From positions 1 to 56,400 of the forward strand of contig JAPLIR010000006.1 in assembly GCA_026389015.1 (NCBI GenBank): 56,400 nt of DNA, given 5' to 3'. Of this stretch, positions 17,757-27,413 are shown piece after piece; the stretch's first letter is position 1, and every line of letters begins with the position of its first letter. This stretch comes from Candidatus Dependentiae bacterium (GTDB taxonomy: Bacteria; Babelota; Babeliae; Babelales; Vermiphilaceae). The notes under the pieces are model-generated. The model saw only the letters and a list, made by a program, of their open reading frames with translations. It did no database searches and was not told where the DNA came from. The position numbers and the translations under genes were made by a program.

Positions 17757-19028
17757 TTACATTTGCTCAAAAAAGAGATTATTAACCGCCGATACGTTAC
17801 CAAGAATTTGAGCGGTCGATACACGCGCAATAGTGACATTATCATCACACAATGTTTGACCATAACCCAAATCTAGCGTTGCAAACAACCGCAATATTGT
17901 GCCAACTCCCATATTAAGCATGGATAAGCTATTCTGCATATTCCATGATGAACTCAATACATTTTTATAGTTCACTGAGCCATCAGTAACTGACAACCGC
18001 GCGCCAGTAGCTACGGTGCAAGAGAAATCGTTTGCTTCTTGCCCATCGCCAAAGGTGATGCCATTATCAATAATGGTTGTTCCATTAGTTATCACGTCTG
18101 AACATAAAGAGCTGTCACCTGCCACAAATAACGAACCCTTAGTAAGATTTAATCCTGTTGTTGTCGCACACAATGTTGCGCTATTTAACACAAGTGATGC
18201 AGTAGAATCTGCAAATGCCAACAACGTTTTTGAGGCTAATCGAACCGGATCATAACTAAAAGTGAATCCATGATCCAACAGTAATGTTGCATTCGCTTTT
18301 ATTAAACTTGTTTTTAATGTTTGGTATGCAAATAGATGCGGGCCTTTGAAGGTAACACAATTTCTACATTGAAATGCACCAACTACCATACTGAAATCAT
18401 CAGTTTGAATCCACGTTACGTCATCAAAAATAAATAATGAGCTATCATTCTTACATTTAACATTATTACCCGCCACACCATCGAGCATCACGTTGTGCAT
18501 AAGTAATTGGCCGTTCAGTATAATTGAAGCAGCATTTCCTAAGGTTAATGTGTAACCATTACCCTCAATTGAGCACGTACCATTAAAATACGTCTTACCG
18601 GTAAGTTTGACATCATTATGCAAAACTATTTTTGTATCTTGAAACGTAGGCGCATTGGCAGGAATAGAAACAATGCTTTGGCTTAATGAGAGAATATGAT
18701 TATTACCGACAATCGTACCAAAGTTAGTGAATGTTGTCGGATTGTTAAAAATGAGATCGCGATTAAGATTTAACGTTCCATTATTTAATGTAATAGTTCC
18801 AGAAACTGGGTAGATACTATCAAAAAGTACCGATGTTGTTGAATTTTCTAATGAAAATCCATTTTGTGCCCATCCAAAACTCGCTATGCGGTTTGCCACC
18901 GCAGGAGATGCTGAAAAAGCATAATGAGGTAAAACTGAAACAACAGAATCCGATCCTACAACATCTGCATGCATTTCATAATGCAAACATGAAAACACCC
19001 CAATAATCGCAATAAGTAATCTCTTCAT
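17757..19028 (-). CDS. Secreted solenoid-family protein, long C-terminal form
   Basis: About 423 residues from ATG 19028 (MKRLLIAIIGVFSCLHYEMHA). GAGG lies at a suitable distance from this ATG, whereas the upstream ATG at 19037 abuts it. Module A (VVGSDSVVSVLPHYAFSAS; FGWAQNGFSLENSTTSV), one module B (EGNGYTLTLGNA, NVMLDGVAGNNVKC, TWIQTDDFSMVVGAF, LDHGFTFSYDPV) and the long-form tail after NYKNVLSSSWNMQ. It is separated by 30 bp from the next gene and by 53 bp from the previous one, so the region reads as an operon. Function unknown. Confidence 0.86.
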   Translation of the reverse strand: MKRLLIAIIGVFSCLHYEMHADVVGSDSVVSVLPHYAFSASPAVANRIASFGWAQNGFSLENSTTSVLFDSIYPVSGTITLNNGTLNLNRDLIFNNPTTFTNFGTIVGNNHILSLSQSIVSIPANAPTFQDTKIVLHNDVKLTGKTYFNGTCSIEGNGYTLTLGNAASIILNGQLLMHNVMLDGVAGNNVKCKNDSSLFIFDDVTWIQTDDFSMVVGAFQCRNCVTFKGPHLFAYQTLKTSLIKANATLLLDHGFTFSYDPVRLASKTLLAFADSTASLVLNSATLCATTTGLNLTKGSLFVAGDSSLCSDVITNGTTIIDNGITFGDGQEANDFSCTVATGARLSVTDGSVNYKNVLSSSWNMQNSLSMLNMGVGTILRLFATLDLGYGQTLCDDNVTIARVSTAQILGNVSAVNNLFFEQM

Positions 19029-19081
19029 TACTATCATTCCTCTGTATAATATGTGTTTAAAGTATGATTATTTTTTTAAAA

Positions 19082-22000
19082 TTATAACGTTACGTATTCA
19101 ATACTAATTGATACATTCATTGTTCCCTGAACTTCTGCTCCAGAAGCCAGCCCCAAGATTCCTGCACCAAATTGAACGGTGCCAGGATCTGACGGCAATG
19201 ATGTATAAAGACGCAGCGTTGCTCCATCATTTATTACAATTTCCGATGAGCCATTTGCCATCTGTAAAGAAGATGCATTAACGTTGTTATAATTCAAATA
19301 ACCTTGCGCACATTGCAACTGTGATCCACGAGAAACAATACATGTGCAATCATCTGAACCAGTACCATTGCCTAAGGTAATTCCAGGATTACCAAATGCA
19401 TCAGAAGCGTCTGAATTAAGATTACAGTTGCCATCAATAGTAATAAGGCCTTTGGTTAATTGTAACCCTGATCCCGCAGCATAGAGGGTTGCACTGTTGA
19501 GCGCAAGACGTGATGTTGCATCAGCAAATGCTAGCAAATTATTTGCAGACGTATCGTAACTAAACGTAACCCCCTGGTCTAATATCAATGTTGCATAGTC
19601 CATCACGGTACTCGTTTGAGTTGTTTGATACGCAAAGTTTTTAGCACCTTTCATTCGAACTATGTTTTCCCATTTCATTGACCCAGTAGTAAACGTGTAA
19701 TCACCATTCTGTATCCATGTCGTACCATCAAGAACAATAGACCCTGCATTATCAAGACAACTGATATTGGTTCCTGCAATATTTTTAAGGACTGTATTTC
19801 TTATGTGTAATGTTGACCCTTCCTCCACAACAATAGTTCCGTCACTCAAGTCAAGAACGTAGCCTCTACCATCAAGAATACACGAACCACTAAATGTCCA
19901 CGTACTTGATAGGGTCACATTTGAATTTAATGTAATCACGCCATCGGTGCCATCCCAATATAAAGGAGCAGCATAGGTTAATTCGCCAGTCCCCATTTTG
20001 AAATTATAGCTACCTAATTTGACGGTACCATAATCTAAAATCTGCATGCCACTAGAAAAAACAATATCCGAATTTAATGTAAGCGTTCCGCCATTCATGA
20101 GCATGTTGTTGAGCATAGCGCCACTCACGTCCCAGTAAAGTCCTGCGCTACTATCTTGCCATATAACCATGCCACCTACGTTACCATTACCACGTATGGT
20201 ATTTCCAGTAGAGGCAACCAAAGTATAGAGCGGTAGCACACCTTTGGTCATATAAATCGACATGCCGCCTGCAAGCAAACTCATATATTCATTATACCGT
20301 ATAGCGGTGAGATCAAACGTACCCTGATCAAGAATAGTGGTTAAATTGCTATACGATAGCGTCTTGCCGTCTTCTACTACCAATAGCGCTAACTGACCAG
20401 TATGAATAGTAAGATCTTTTAACAATAGGTTTTGCTTTAACCAGAAATAACTTTCATCTGAGCGAATCATATTAATAGAATTGGAATGCGACTTAATCCC
20501 CTGACCAGAAGTAATATCATACGTAAGATGTCCACCAGAAAACAGTACTGCAGCACCAGGATAAAATTCAAAGACCATATCATTTTCAGCAGTCCCATCA
20601 CCAAGCGTCATACCATTTGCTGTAGATGTAGAATTAATATCAATATCCACATCACGAACGCACGCCACGGTCCCTTTAGTAAAACTAATACCATGTGAAT
20701 TAATATGTAATCCACCATTTTCGATTTTTAAAACAGATGATAAATCAATAAATTCAAAAGGTTCGACCAACGCATCATCAGATTTTTTTCCAACAAGTAA
20801 CGTTAATCCATTATTAATGTATAATTCTGACTTTTGAGTAATTGTACTTGTTTGTGCACTATCATACATGAATGTGTAAGGCCCAGACATATCGACGGTG
20901 TTAACAATCTTCATACTGCCGGTGCTAAAGGTAAAATCACTATCTTGAATCCATGTTACATCATCCAAGGTAATACAACTTGCGTCCCCCAAACAGACAA
21001 GATTTGACGAAGACATCGTAGTAAGCCAAATATCCTTAAAGGTAAGATGTGCGCCATCGGCAACAACTATTTGTCCCGTACTGCCAAATTCTAAAATATT
21101 GCCATTGCCATGAACAGAGACATCACCATTAATGGTCCACGTGCTCATCAATGAAAGCTTACCATGCAAATCTATCGCCCCATTTGTGCCCTGCCAAGCA
21201 ATAGTGCTGGTCCACGTCATATCACGGGAGCCAAGCGTAAGTTCATAAGAAGTTAAATCTACTGTCCCCGTTCCTGTCAACAAAACACTATTACCAAGCG
21301 ACAAATTACCGGCTAGGGTAATTTTCCCACCATTCATAGCCACAGAACTTAAGATAAGTCCTACCATATTCATAGAAAGATTTGTAGAACTATCTTGCAA
21401 CGTAACCAAACCAGCCAAATTACCATTACCAAGAACATAATTATTGAGACCCGAAACAACTAATTTTAAGGGGAATGTACCTTTAGTTAAAAAAATATTA
21501 TCGCCATCACCATCTAAATAAAATGTCGTTTGGTCATAACGGTCACAAACGATGGTAAATTGACCTCCTGGAAACATAACGACAACATTATCATAACTTA
21601 CCGTATAAGGGCTTGCCACTTCGATAGATGGTGTTAATGCTGTCAAAAGCTGAACTACCATAGATGGAATGACTACACTCCTGGCCATATACATGCGTGA
21701 TGCTTGCGATCTAATCAAATGTACCGTTGGCGAATCTGACACTAATAAATCTGGCCTGCTATTTGCATAAATAATACATCCAGACTTAAATAAAACTGTT
21801 GCCGCAGAAGAAAATTTAAAAGTAAAATCATCGTCAGCTGCTCCACTACCCAAAGTAAGTCCATAGGTTGTTGTACTAGAATGAATATCTAAAACAACAT
21901 CATGCCCTATCTCGAGCTGCCCTTTGGTGAAATTGAGACCACTTGAGGTTACAATCAAGCTACAGCTCTCAAGCTTTAATGCAGAATTATGCTCTGAAAA

Positions 22001-22819
22001 AGCCAAAGGTTCAACGCCATTCAGCTCTTTTCTGCCAAGCCAAAAGTGCATACCTTCTGATATGATCAACCGAGAATCTTCTTCAATCGTACTCGTTTGA
22101 GAACTTTCATAAAAAAAGGTACCCGTACCCAACATGGTTACTGAATTTACAAATTTTAACGATCCACTCTCAAACGTAAAACTTGCATGCTGATCAAATA
22201 TAACATCATCAAGAATAATGCTTGCAGAATCATCAAAACAACGAACATTGTTCCCACTAACATCGCTCACAAAAGCATTACTTATTTCTAATGTCGATCC
22301 ACTATCAACAACCAAAGCCCCCGATTCACCCAATTTGATAGAATGCCCATCACCAAATAATCGACAGTTTCCTTGGAAGGTAATAGCACTATCAACAGTA
22401 ATATCACCATTGATAAAAATAATAGCATCACACATGGTTTGTGTGTTAGTTGGAAAACCAGTTATGCTCGAACAGAAATCAATAAGATGATTATTCCCAA
22501 TGATCGTGCCTAGCCCTGAGAGAGTTGTAATATTCCTGAACAATAAATCTTGATTTAAAAACAGCGTACCGCCATTTAAATTAACATCGCCAGATACAGG
22601 ATAAACTGCATCAAAGGTACATGTTGTCAGAGAATCTTCGAGAGTAAAACCATTTTTAAACCAAGCAAATCCCAACATGGTATTATCGAAATCAGCGGAA
22701 GGAAAGGTATACGCTGGCTGAATTGAAACAGCTGTTTCTGAGCCAACTACAACTCCATGTGATTGATAATTGAATAATAATATGAATGAACTGATAACGA
22801 TAGTGCTTCTTCTATTCAT
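19082..22819 (-). CDS. Very large secreted solenoid-family protein with three solenoid modules
   Basis: 1245 residues, the largest and first-transcribed member of the array. Signal peptide (MNRRSTIVISSFILLFNYQS), module A (VVVGSETAVSIQPAYTFPS; LGFAWFKNGFTLEDS), then three solenoid modules. Each carries a D/GxG core and a QxSDFTF-like strand (FDQHASFTFESGSL, TWIQDSDFTFSTGSM, TWIQNGDYTFTTGSM). Spacer strands between them resemble those in the 837-residue neighbour (NYVLGNGNLAGLVTL, NTIRGNGNVGGMVIW). The tail after NYNNVNASSLQMANG is of the long form. No barrel, sorting signal or anchor is visible. Function unknown; a long rod-like secreted protein is a reasonable inference. Confidence 0.87.
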   Translation of the reverse strand: MNRRSTIVISSFILLFNYQSHGVVVGSETAVSIQPAYTFPSADFDNTMLGFAWFKNGFTLEDSLTTCTFDAVYPVSGDVNLNGGTLFLNQDLLFRNITTLSGLGTIIGNNHLIDFCSSITGFPTNTQTMCDAIIFINGDITVDSAITFQGNCRLFGDGHSIKLGESGALVVDSGSTLEISNAFVSDVSGNNVRCFDDSASIILDDVIFDQHASFTFESGSLKFVNSVTMLGTGTFFYESSQTSTIEEDSRLIISEGMHFWLGRKELNGVEPLAFSEHNSALKLESCSLIVTSSGLNFTKGQLEIGHDVVLDIHSSTTTYGLTLGSGAADDDFTFKFSSAATVLFKSGCIIYANSRPDLLVSDSPTVHLIRSQASRMYMARSVVIPSMVVQLLTALTPSIEVASPYTVSYDNVVVMFPGGQFTIVCDRYDQTTFYLDGDGDNIFLTKGTFPLKLVVSGLNNYVLGNGNLAGLVTLQDSSTNLSMNMVGLILSSVAMNGGKITLAGNLSLGNSVLLTGTGTVDLTSYELTLGSRDMTWTSTIAWQGTNGAIDLHGKLSLMSTWTINGDVSVHGNGNILEFGSTGQIVVADGAHLTFKDIWLTTMSSSNLVCLGDASCITLDDVTWIQDSDFTFSTGSMKIVNTVDMSGPYTFMYDSAQTSTITQKSELYINNGLTLLVGKKSDDALVEPFEFIDLSSVLKIENGGLHINSHGISFTKGTVACVRDVDIDINSTSTANGMTLGDGTAENDMVFEFYPGAAVLFSGGHLTYDITSGQGIKSHSNSINMIRSDESYFWLKQNLLLKDLTIHTGQLALLVVEDGKTLSYSNLTTILDQGTFDLTAIRYNEYMSLLAGGMSIYMTKGVLPLYTLVASTGNTIRGNGNVGGMVIWQDSSAGLYWDVSGAMLNNMLMNGGTLTLNSDIVFSSGMQILDYGTVKLGSYNFKMGTGELTYAAPLYWDGTDGVITLNSNVTLSSTWTFSGSCILDGRGYVLDLSDGTIVVEEGSTLHIRNTVLKNIAGTNISCLDNAGSIVLDGTTWIQNGDYTFTTGSMKWENIVRMKGAKNFAYQTTQTSTVMDYATLILDQGVTFSYDTSANNLLAFADATSRLALNSATLYAAGSGLQLTKGLITIDGNCNLNSDASDAFGNPGITLGNGTGSDDCTCIVSRGSQLQCAQGYLNYNNVNASSLQMANGSSEIVINDGATLRLYTSLPSDPGTVQFGAGILGLASGAEVQGTMNVSISIEYVTL

Positions 22820-22923
22820 TACAACTCTGATATGTTAAGAAAACTCTTCTCTTTTTTTATACACTCAAGTAGTGCTTCTAAAAAGAGACCATAACAAACA
22901 ATTTTTTTGATTGCAACAAAAAA

Positions 22924-22944
22924 GGCCACCAAATTCTGGTGGCC
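22924..22944 (-). terminator. Rho-independent terminator
   Basis: An 8-bp stem GGCCACCA/TGGTGGCC with a 5-nt loop is followed on the minus strand by a run of T residues. It lies directly after the 22970-23671 gene and separates it from the paralogue array. The rest of the gap to 22819 shows nothing recognisable. Confidence 0.8.
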
Positions 22945-22969
22945 CGTTAAAAGCATATCATTATCGTTT

Positions 22970-23671
22970 TTATCTGATTAAAGGAGAAAAACTTACAGAT
23001 CGATCATGGCGAGCATGATGACCAAAACGCTTTTTGATTGGTGCCGCATCGCCAATTGAAATATCACACTGCATTGCACGCATCATGCCACTATAATGTT
23101 CCAATTTCTCGTACATGGTCATCAAGAATTCTCTTTTATCGCGCCAGTTTAACGAATGTGCGTGTACTCTATTGTTTCTGGTACGATTTCTGTACAACTC
23201 TCCATTTACCTGTTCATTGTAGGTCACTAAATTAAGAATTTTATCGTACATATACATCATTGATGGAGTACTTCTGCTTAACATATCATTTCTTGCTACC
23301 AAGGCATCATCAACCATCTCACCCATATGTCCATTCAAAAGGCAATGCACCAACATAAGTTCTGCATCGAGCAGCTCAACAATACGCTGTATCATAATTT
23401 CGCTAAAATCTTTGCTTGCTTTTAACTGGTCAAGCGCTGCATGAAAATCGCTTTTCATGCCACCATGCCGATGAGTCATTGCAGTACCCACATCTATAGC
23501 AGTATTAACGGTTTGTTTTTTTACGACAGCCTGTACTGTTTTTTTAACAGGCTCTACTGCTTGTTGAGCTTGCGCTTTGGTCTTTAAAAAATCCCACACC
23601 TGCATTGCGCTATATTGACTATGCACGAATAAACAACAAAACAAAAATCCTGACATTAGTAATTTCTTCAT
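22970..23671 (-). CDS. Secreted protein of unknown function, mostly helical
   Basis: 233 residues. N-terminal signal peptide MKKLLMSGFLFCCLFVHS; AAGG just before the ATG. The mature part is rich in Met, His and charged residues and looks alpha-helical (IMIQRIVELLDAELMLVHCLL, REFLMTMYEKLEHYSGMM). The C terminus is basic and His-rich (KKRFGHHARHDRS). I recognise no family. It is the last gene of a minus-strand run that starts near 27370, and a terminator follows it. Confidence 0.75.
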   Translation of the reverse strand: MKKLLMSGFLFCCLFVHSQYSAMQVWDFLKTKAQAQQAVEPVKKTVQAVVKKQTVNTAIDVGTAMTHRHGGMKSDFHAALDQLKASKDFSEIMIQRIVELLDAELMLVHCLLNGHMGEMVDDALVARNDMLSRSTPSMMYMYDKILNLVTYNEQVNGELYRNRTRNNRVHAHSLNWRDKREFLMTMYEKLEHYSGMMRAMQCDISIGDAAPIKKRFGHHARHDRSVSFSPLIR

Positions 23672-23823
23672 AACCTTCCCCTTTTTTTTAACTAACCATT
23701 CCCTTTCACTCTATCAAATCAAATTACATATTGTAATATTTTTTTGATTTTTGTCAAAAAACATTGGCCGAATAGAGATTTATTTAGTACAAAAAAATAG
23801 AAAGAAGGAAATGCTCGTTGAAA

Positions 23824-24843
23824 TCAGACAATGTTGAAATCCATAATGACTGGCATATGGTCACTTGCTGCACTGTAATAGGTGTAGCACCCAGCAATTG
23901 GCAAGTTCCATTGCTTATTAAGCCACATAAAGTCTACTACCGTACCGCTCCATACGGTACATTTTGGACCTTGTTGATTGTTTTTGGTAAAGCAATCCTT
24001 AAAATAGTTGCTTTCCAGGGCCTTTAATGCCTGAACCGGAGTATCAATTCTCAGTCTTTTTTTATTCATATCGTTGAGTAAATCCCAGACACATTTGTTA
24101 TTCCCAACCGTATACTGATAGTCGCACGCGCGTACCGCATTACAATCAGCAGCAATAATGCACGGCCCGCTTTGTTGAGCAATGGTGTCGACAAGCTCTT
24201 GAATTTCTTTGGTTCGTAACTTTTCAGTTTCATCATACACATCAAGATGAGTGCCATAGATGGTCACCTTTTTTTGGTGCGGAAGATCGATTTCGGTCTT
24301 AACATAGCAACGGCGCTCACCAATAAGTTTTTTGTCTGCCTCAAAGGTTTTTTTGACCGGCTCTTGCACTAAGGGATATTTTGAAACAATCATATTACCA
24401 AAAGGACACCCATAGTGATTCGCTGCTTGAGCAAACAATGATTCATTACAGATATAACCCAGATTTTCAAAGGCTTTTTGCATGATGGACTGATTAAAAA
24501 CAGACACTTCTTGTAGCACAAGAATATCAGCATTAATATCCTGAATAACCCGCATCATACCATCAAAATTCTTGTTGTTATGAGAATCTTTCCATGCATG
24601 CACGTTATAGGTTGCCACACGTACCGTTTTATTATTCGTTTCGTGACGCGGGATGGCCTTATTTTCGTTGGCATACATACGACAATCGTTAATGAAGCTT
24701 TCGATCAACTCATAGCGAGACATCGATTGACCTTGGGCCAACTTCTGCCACATGGATGCCGGATGCATGGCATACAAACCGCTAGCACATGAAACAAGCA
24801 ATAGTGTCTTTAAAATCATATGATTAACTTTGTTATACATCAT
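23824..24843 (-). CDS. Exported endonuclease/exonuclease/phosphatase-fold protein
   Basis: About 339 residues from ATG 24843; a GTG at 24852 in the same frame is also possible. After a signal peptide (ILKTLLLVSCASGLYA), the EEP-fold motifs appear in order: ATYNVHAW, ILVLQEVSVF (metal-binding Glu), YGTHLDVY (catalytic His), AADCNAV (Asp/Asn) and SAASDHMPVIMDF (Asp-His). This family includes DNase I-like nucleases, sphingomyelinases and inositol phosphatases. The motifs support a metal-dependent phosphodiesterase or phosphatase, but the substrate cannot be told from sequence. An export signal fits a nuclease or phospholipase acting in the periplasm or on host material. It follows 24855-25907 with a gap of only about 10 bp. 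Confidence 0.85.
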   Translation of the reverse strand: MMYNKVNHMILKTLLLVSCASGLYAMHPASMWQKLAQGQSMSRYELIESFINDCRMYANENKAIPRHETNNKTVRVATYNVHAWKDSHNNKNFDGMMRVIQDINADILVLQEVSVFNQSIMQKAFENLGYICNESLFAQAANHYGCPFGNMIVSKYPLVQEPVKKTFEADKKLIGERRCYVKTEIDLPHQKKVTIYGTHLDVYDETEKLRTKEIQELVDTIAQQSGPCIIAADCNAVRACDYQYTVGNNKCVWDLLNDMNKKRLRIDTPVQALKALESNYFKDCFTKNNQQGPKCTVWSGTVVDFMWLNKQWNLPIAGCYTYYSAASDHMPVIMDFNIV

Positions 24844-24854
24844 GCGCCTCACCC

Positions 24855-25907
24855 TTACGCTCGAGCTAAGTCGGCACGAATTCTGGCAAACAATCTATCG
24901 CGAGTCTTTGTATAACGTTGCCACTGCTCAGGAACTATGGCATTAAACGCATACATACGAGGACCATTTTTTATATCAAGTAGATAGTCATAAGTTACAT
25001 GCATAGCAACTTGAATATTGTCCGCTTTACCTTCATCGAGTAATGCCGGATTATTTTTCAAGGTTGTTACAATCTTTTTCATATCAGTAACCGCAGAACC
25101 ATTAATCTGAACCGGCAAGGCTTGCATGCCTTTTGTCATGCGTTGCGCAGGATATATATGACCTAAATCTTTCTCTGCTACCACAAGCATTAATAAGCTA
25201 CCAAACTCATGGGGATTTATTGATGCATGAAGCTGTTTAAGCGCTTCAAGCTCTTGGCTATAGCGTAAGTATAAACTCTGAAGATTAAACCGTGCAAACA
25301 TTGATTGCATGGTAAATTGATCATAAGCCCCGTAGCTGTAATCGTGATTTCTCAATAAATAAGAAATACTTGAAGAACCGTAGCCATCAGAATATTTAGT
25401 TGAATTACCAAATATGGCATAATTCATACAGAACGCTCCACCCTGAGTTCCATCAAAACGTAATGGTACATAATCTCTCATGTTATTATTTGCTTGCGCA
25501 CAAAGATTATGTAGGTGTTTATACATATCAGCCAAGAAATCCCAGGCCCACTTTCTACCATGATAGAAAACGTAATTGCCTTGAGCCGTTTCTTCAACTT
25601 CCTTGTTATGTAAATCTACCAACAATGTCTTGATTTCTGGCAATTGAGCTTTATCATGCTCCTGCAACATAGCAATAACTTTTTCAATATTATCGCGATA
25701 ATGGGAGATAGTTTGTGTTGTGGTACGAGACTGATCATGGAGGCATGACAGAATTCTTTCTACCGTTTGACGAGAAAGATCGGCATTAAGAGTACCCCGC
25801 AGAACAGTAGCGAGAATAATCCCGACTACCAACGCATTACGCATGGTGCTCATTTTTTGTCTAATTTTTGACCACAAACATGACAAAGATTGAGTAATAG
25901 AACACAT
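24855..25907 (-). CDS. Secreted protein of unknown function, paralogue of 26012-27370
   Basis: 350 residues from ATG 25907, chosen because GGAGGT lies six bases upstream. A hydrophobic segment (NALVVGIILATVLRG) near residue 25 is a signal or membrane anchor. It shares several blocks with the neighbour at 26012-27370: GNYVFYHGRKWAWDFLADMY, RDYVPLRF, FCMNYAIFGN, LLRNHDYSYG, MFARFNL, and a C-terminal YAFNA. The conserved H-G-R, N-H-D and Y/F-rich motifs suggest an enzyme fold, but I do not recognise the family. Copies of the heptamer GAGGTTA lie upstream. Confidence 0.8.
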   Translation of the reverse strand: MCSITQSLSCLWSKIRQKMSTMRNALVVGIILATVLRGTLNADLSRQTVERILSCLHDQSRTTTQTISHYRDNIEKVIAMLQEHDKAQLPEIKTLLVDLHNKEVEETAQGNYVFYHGRKWAWDFLADMYKHLHNLCAQANNNMRDYVPLRFDGTQGGAFCMNYAIFGNSTKYSDGYGSSSISYLLRNHDYSYGAYDQFTMQSMFARFNLQSLYLRYSQELEALKQLHASINPHEFGSLLMLVVAEKDLGHIYPAQRMTKGMQALPVQINGSAVTDMKKIVTTLKNNPALLDEGKADNIQVAMHVTYDYLLDIKNGPRMYAFNAIVPEQWQRYTKTRDRLFARIRADLARA

Positions 25908-25936
25908 AATAAAACCTCCACTCACATGAGTAAAAA

Positions 25937-26001
25937 TAACCTCGATTTTAACCTCACCAATAAAATCTATAACCTCTCATTATAGAATTTTTTATAACCT
26001 C
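25937..26001 (-). promoter_or_regulatory. Four copies of GAGGTTA between two paralogues
   Basis: TAACCTC on the plus strand (GAGGTTA on the coding strand) occurs at 25937-25943, 25949-25955, 25970-25976 and 25995-26001, in the 100-bp gap before the 24855-25907 gene. Three more copies precede the paralogue upstream. The heptamer resembles a Shine-Dalgarno, but only one copy can serve the start codon. A repeated operator or spacer repeats from duplication are possible. Confidence 0.4.
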
Positions 26002-26011
26002 ACTAATAAAC

Positions 26012-27370
26012 TTATCTTCCCATTCTTATATCGCGAGCAATACGAGCAAATAAAGCATCACACGCTTGGCAATATTGGTTCATTTTATTTTGATCGGCCG
26101 CATTAAAACTAAATATGCGCGGTCCCTTTTGATGATCAAGTGCATAATCATTGGTCAAGCACATGCCAAACTCTATCAAATCAGACTCATTATCTTGAAT
26201 CGATGTAGGTTTGGTACGCAATGCATTAACAATAGCTGGAACATCATAGGTATAAAATCCATCAACTCTTATATCTTTTTTACTACGCCCCATACTGCCA
26301 CGCCATGCCGGATAAATATGATGAATATCATCTTTAGACACAGAAATAAGCAAGAGGCTTCCATAACCATTACTGTTGGCTTCTTTATGTAATTGTTCTA
26401 AACGCTCAAATTCAGCAGCATATTTTGCATAAAGTCTTTGCGCAATATTTAACCGAGCGAACATCCATTCAGGGGTATAGTAGTTTGCTTTTCCCCAACT
26501 ATAATCATGGTTGCGCAGTACATATGACAACGTTCCCGATGTTTCGTCGTTAGCATTACCAAACAAGGCATAATTCAAGCAAAAACCATCACCTTCACTG
26601 TCACCAAAGCGCAAAGGAACATAATCTCTGCCAATACGTTTATTGCCAGTAACCGTCAGATTATAGAGCCTTTTATACATATCTGACTTGAAGTCCCACG
26701 ACCATTGTCTGCCATGCCAAAAAACATAATTACCCTTATGGCACTCTTCAATCTCTTTTTTAAACGCATTACCAAGCATAAATTTAACATATGGATCCAT
26801 ATGTTTTTCACTATATTTGCGGATCAAGGTGAAAATGCGTGCCATATTATGACAAAAGTGATGCTCAGTCTGGGTATTTTGATGATTGTTCAAATCATAC
26901 TCAAGCAAACAATCAATTTTAGGAAAATCGGTATCGGTCGTTAGTACTTGTGCAACATCCGTAACTAATGGCGTCCATCTCTTTTTTGCTGCTTCTTTAA
27001 TTGCTTTTCGATGTTCGTCAGTCAACGAGCAATGTAAACAATCGTATACGTTATTAATTACGTTTTCAGAAATAGTAGCAGTGGTGATGTGGTCAACCAC
27101 GCCCTGCACGATAGGAGATAGAGCCTCAGAATAATGCCCAACTAAGGTGCGCAAGCCATCTGAATTAAGATTTTCATCGTTAATATACTTAACGGCATGC
27201 TTAATAAAATATTTTTTGTAACCAGAATTATTACGTATATCGTATGAATCAAAATCGAAATAGAGGGTGCTACCCCAAGAACTTCTGGCCTGTACTCTAT
27301 AGACATCGCCAAATAAAGAAACGGTGGCAAAACAGAACAATACAAAAAATATGTTGAATAAACGCCTCAT
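26012..27370 (-). CDS. Secreted protein of unknown function, paralogue of 24855-25907
   Basis: 452 residues from ATG 27370 (MRRLFNIFFVLFCFATVSLFG, a clear signal peptide); GAGGTT lies upstream at normal spacing. The N-terminal 180 residues have no counterpart that I can align confidently in the shorter paralogue. From about residue 210 the two match: GNYVFWHGRQWSWDFKSDMY, RDYVPLRFGDSEG, FCLNYALFGN, YVLRNHDYSWG, MFARLNI, IYPAWRG and IFSFNAADQ. No transmembrane segments beyond the signal. Family not recognised; probably a local duplication followed by divergence. Confidence 0.8.
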   Translation of the reverse strand: MRRLFNIFFVLFCFATVSLFGDVYRVQARSSWGSTLYFDFDSYDIRNNSGYKKYFIKHAVKYINDENLNSDGLRTLVGHYSEALSPIVQGVVDHITTATISENVINNVYDCLHCSLTDEHRKAIKEAAKKRWTPLVTDVAQVLTTDTDFPKIDCLLEYDLNNHQNTQTEHHFCHNMARIFTLIRKYSEKHMDPYVKFMLGNAFKKEIEECHKGNYVFWHGRQWSWDFKSDMYKRLYNLTVTGNKRIGRDYVPLRFGDSEGDGFCLNYALFGNANDETSGTLSYVLRNHDYSWGKANYYTPEWMFARLNIAQRLYAKYAAEFERLEQLHKEANSNGYGSLLLISVSKDDIHHIYPAWRGSMGRSKKDIRVDGFYTYDVPAIVNALRTKPTSIQDNESDLIEFGMCLTNDYALDHQKGPRIFSFNAADQNKMNQYCQACDALFARIARDIRMGR

Positions 27371-27373
27371 AGA

Positions 27374-27413
27374 AATAACCTCAAAAATGTAAAGAAAAAG
27401 TAACCTCATAACC
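27374..27413 (-). promoter_or_regulatory. Three copies of GAGGTTA before the 26012-27370 gene
   Basis: TAACCTC on the plus strand at 27374-27380, 27399-27405 and 27407-27413. The copy nearest the gene probably acts as its ribosome binding site. The others are extra copies of the element found downstream at 25937-26001. Confidence 0.4.

Noticed and set aside
2028-22819. Autotransporter (type V) passenger proteins
   Set aside because: No C-terminal barrel domain is found in any member; they end in SGFLVYNNV or a short tail.
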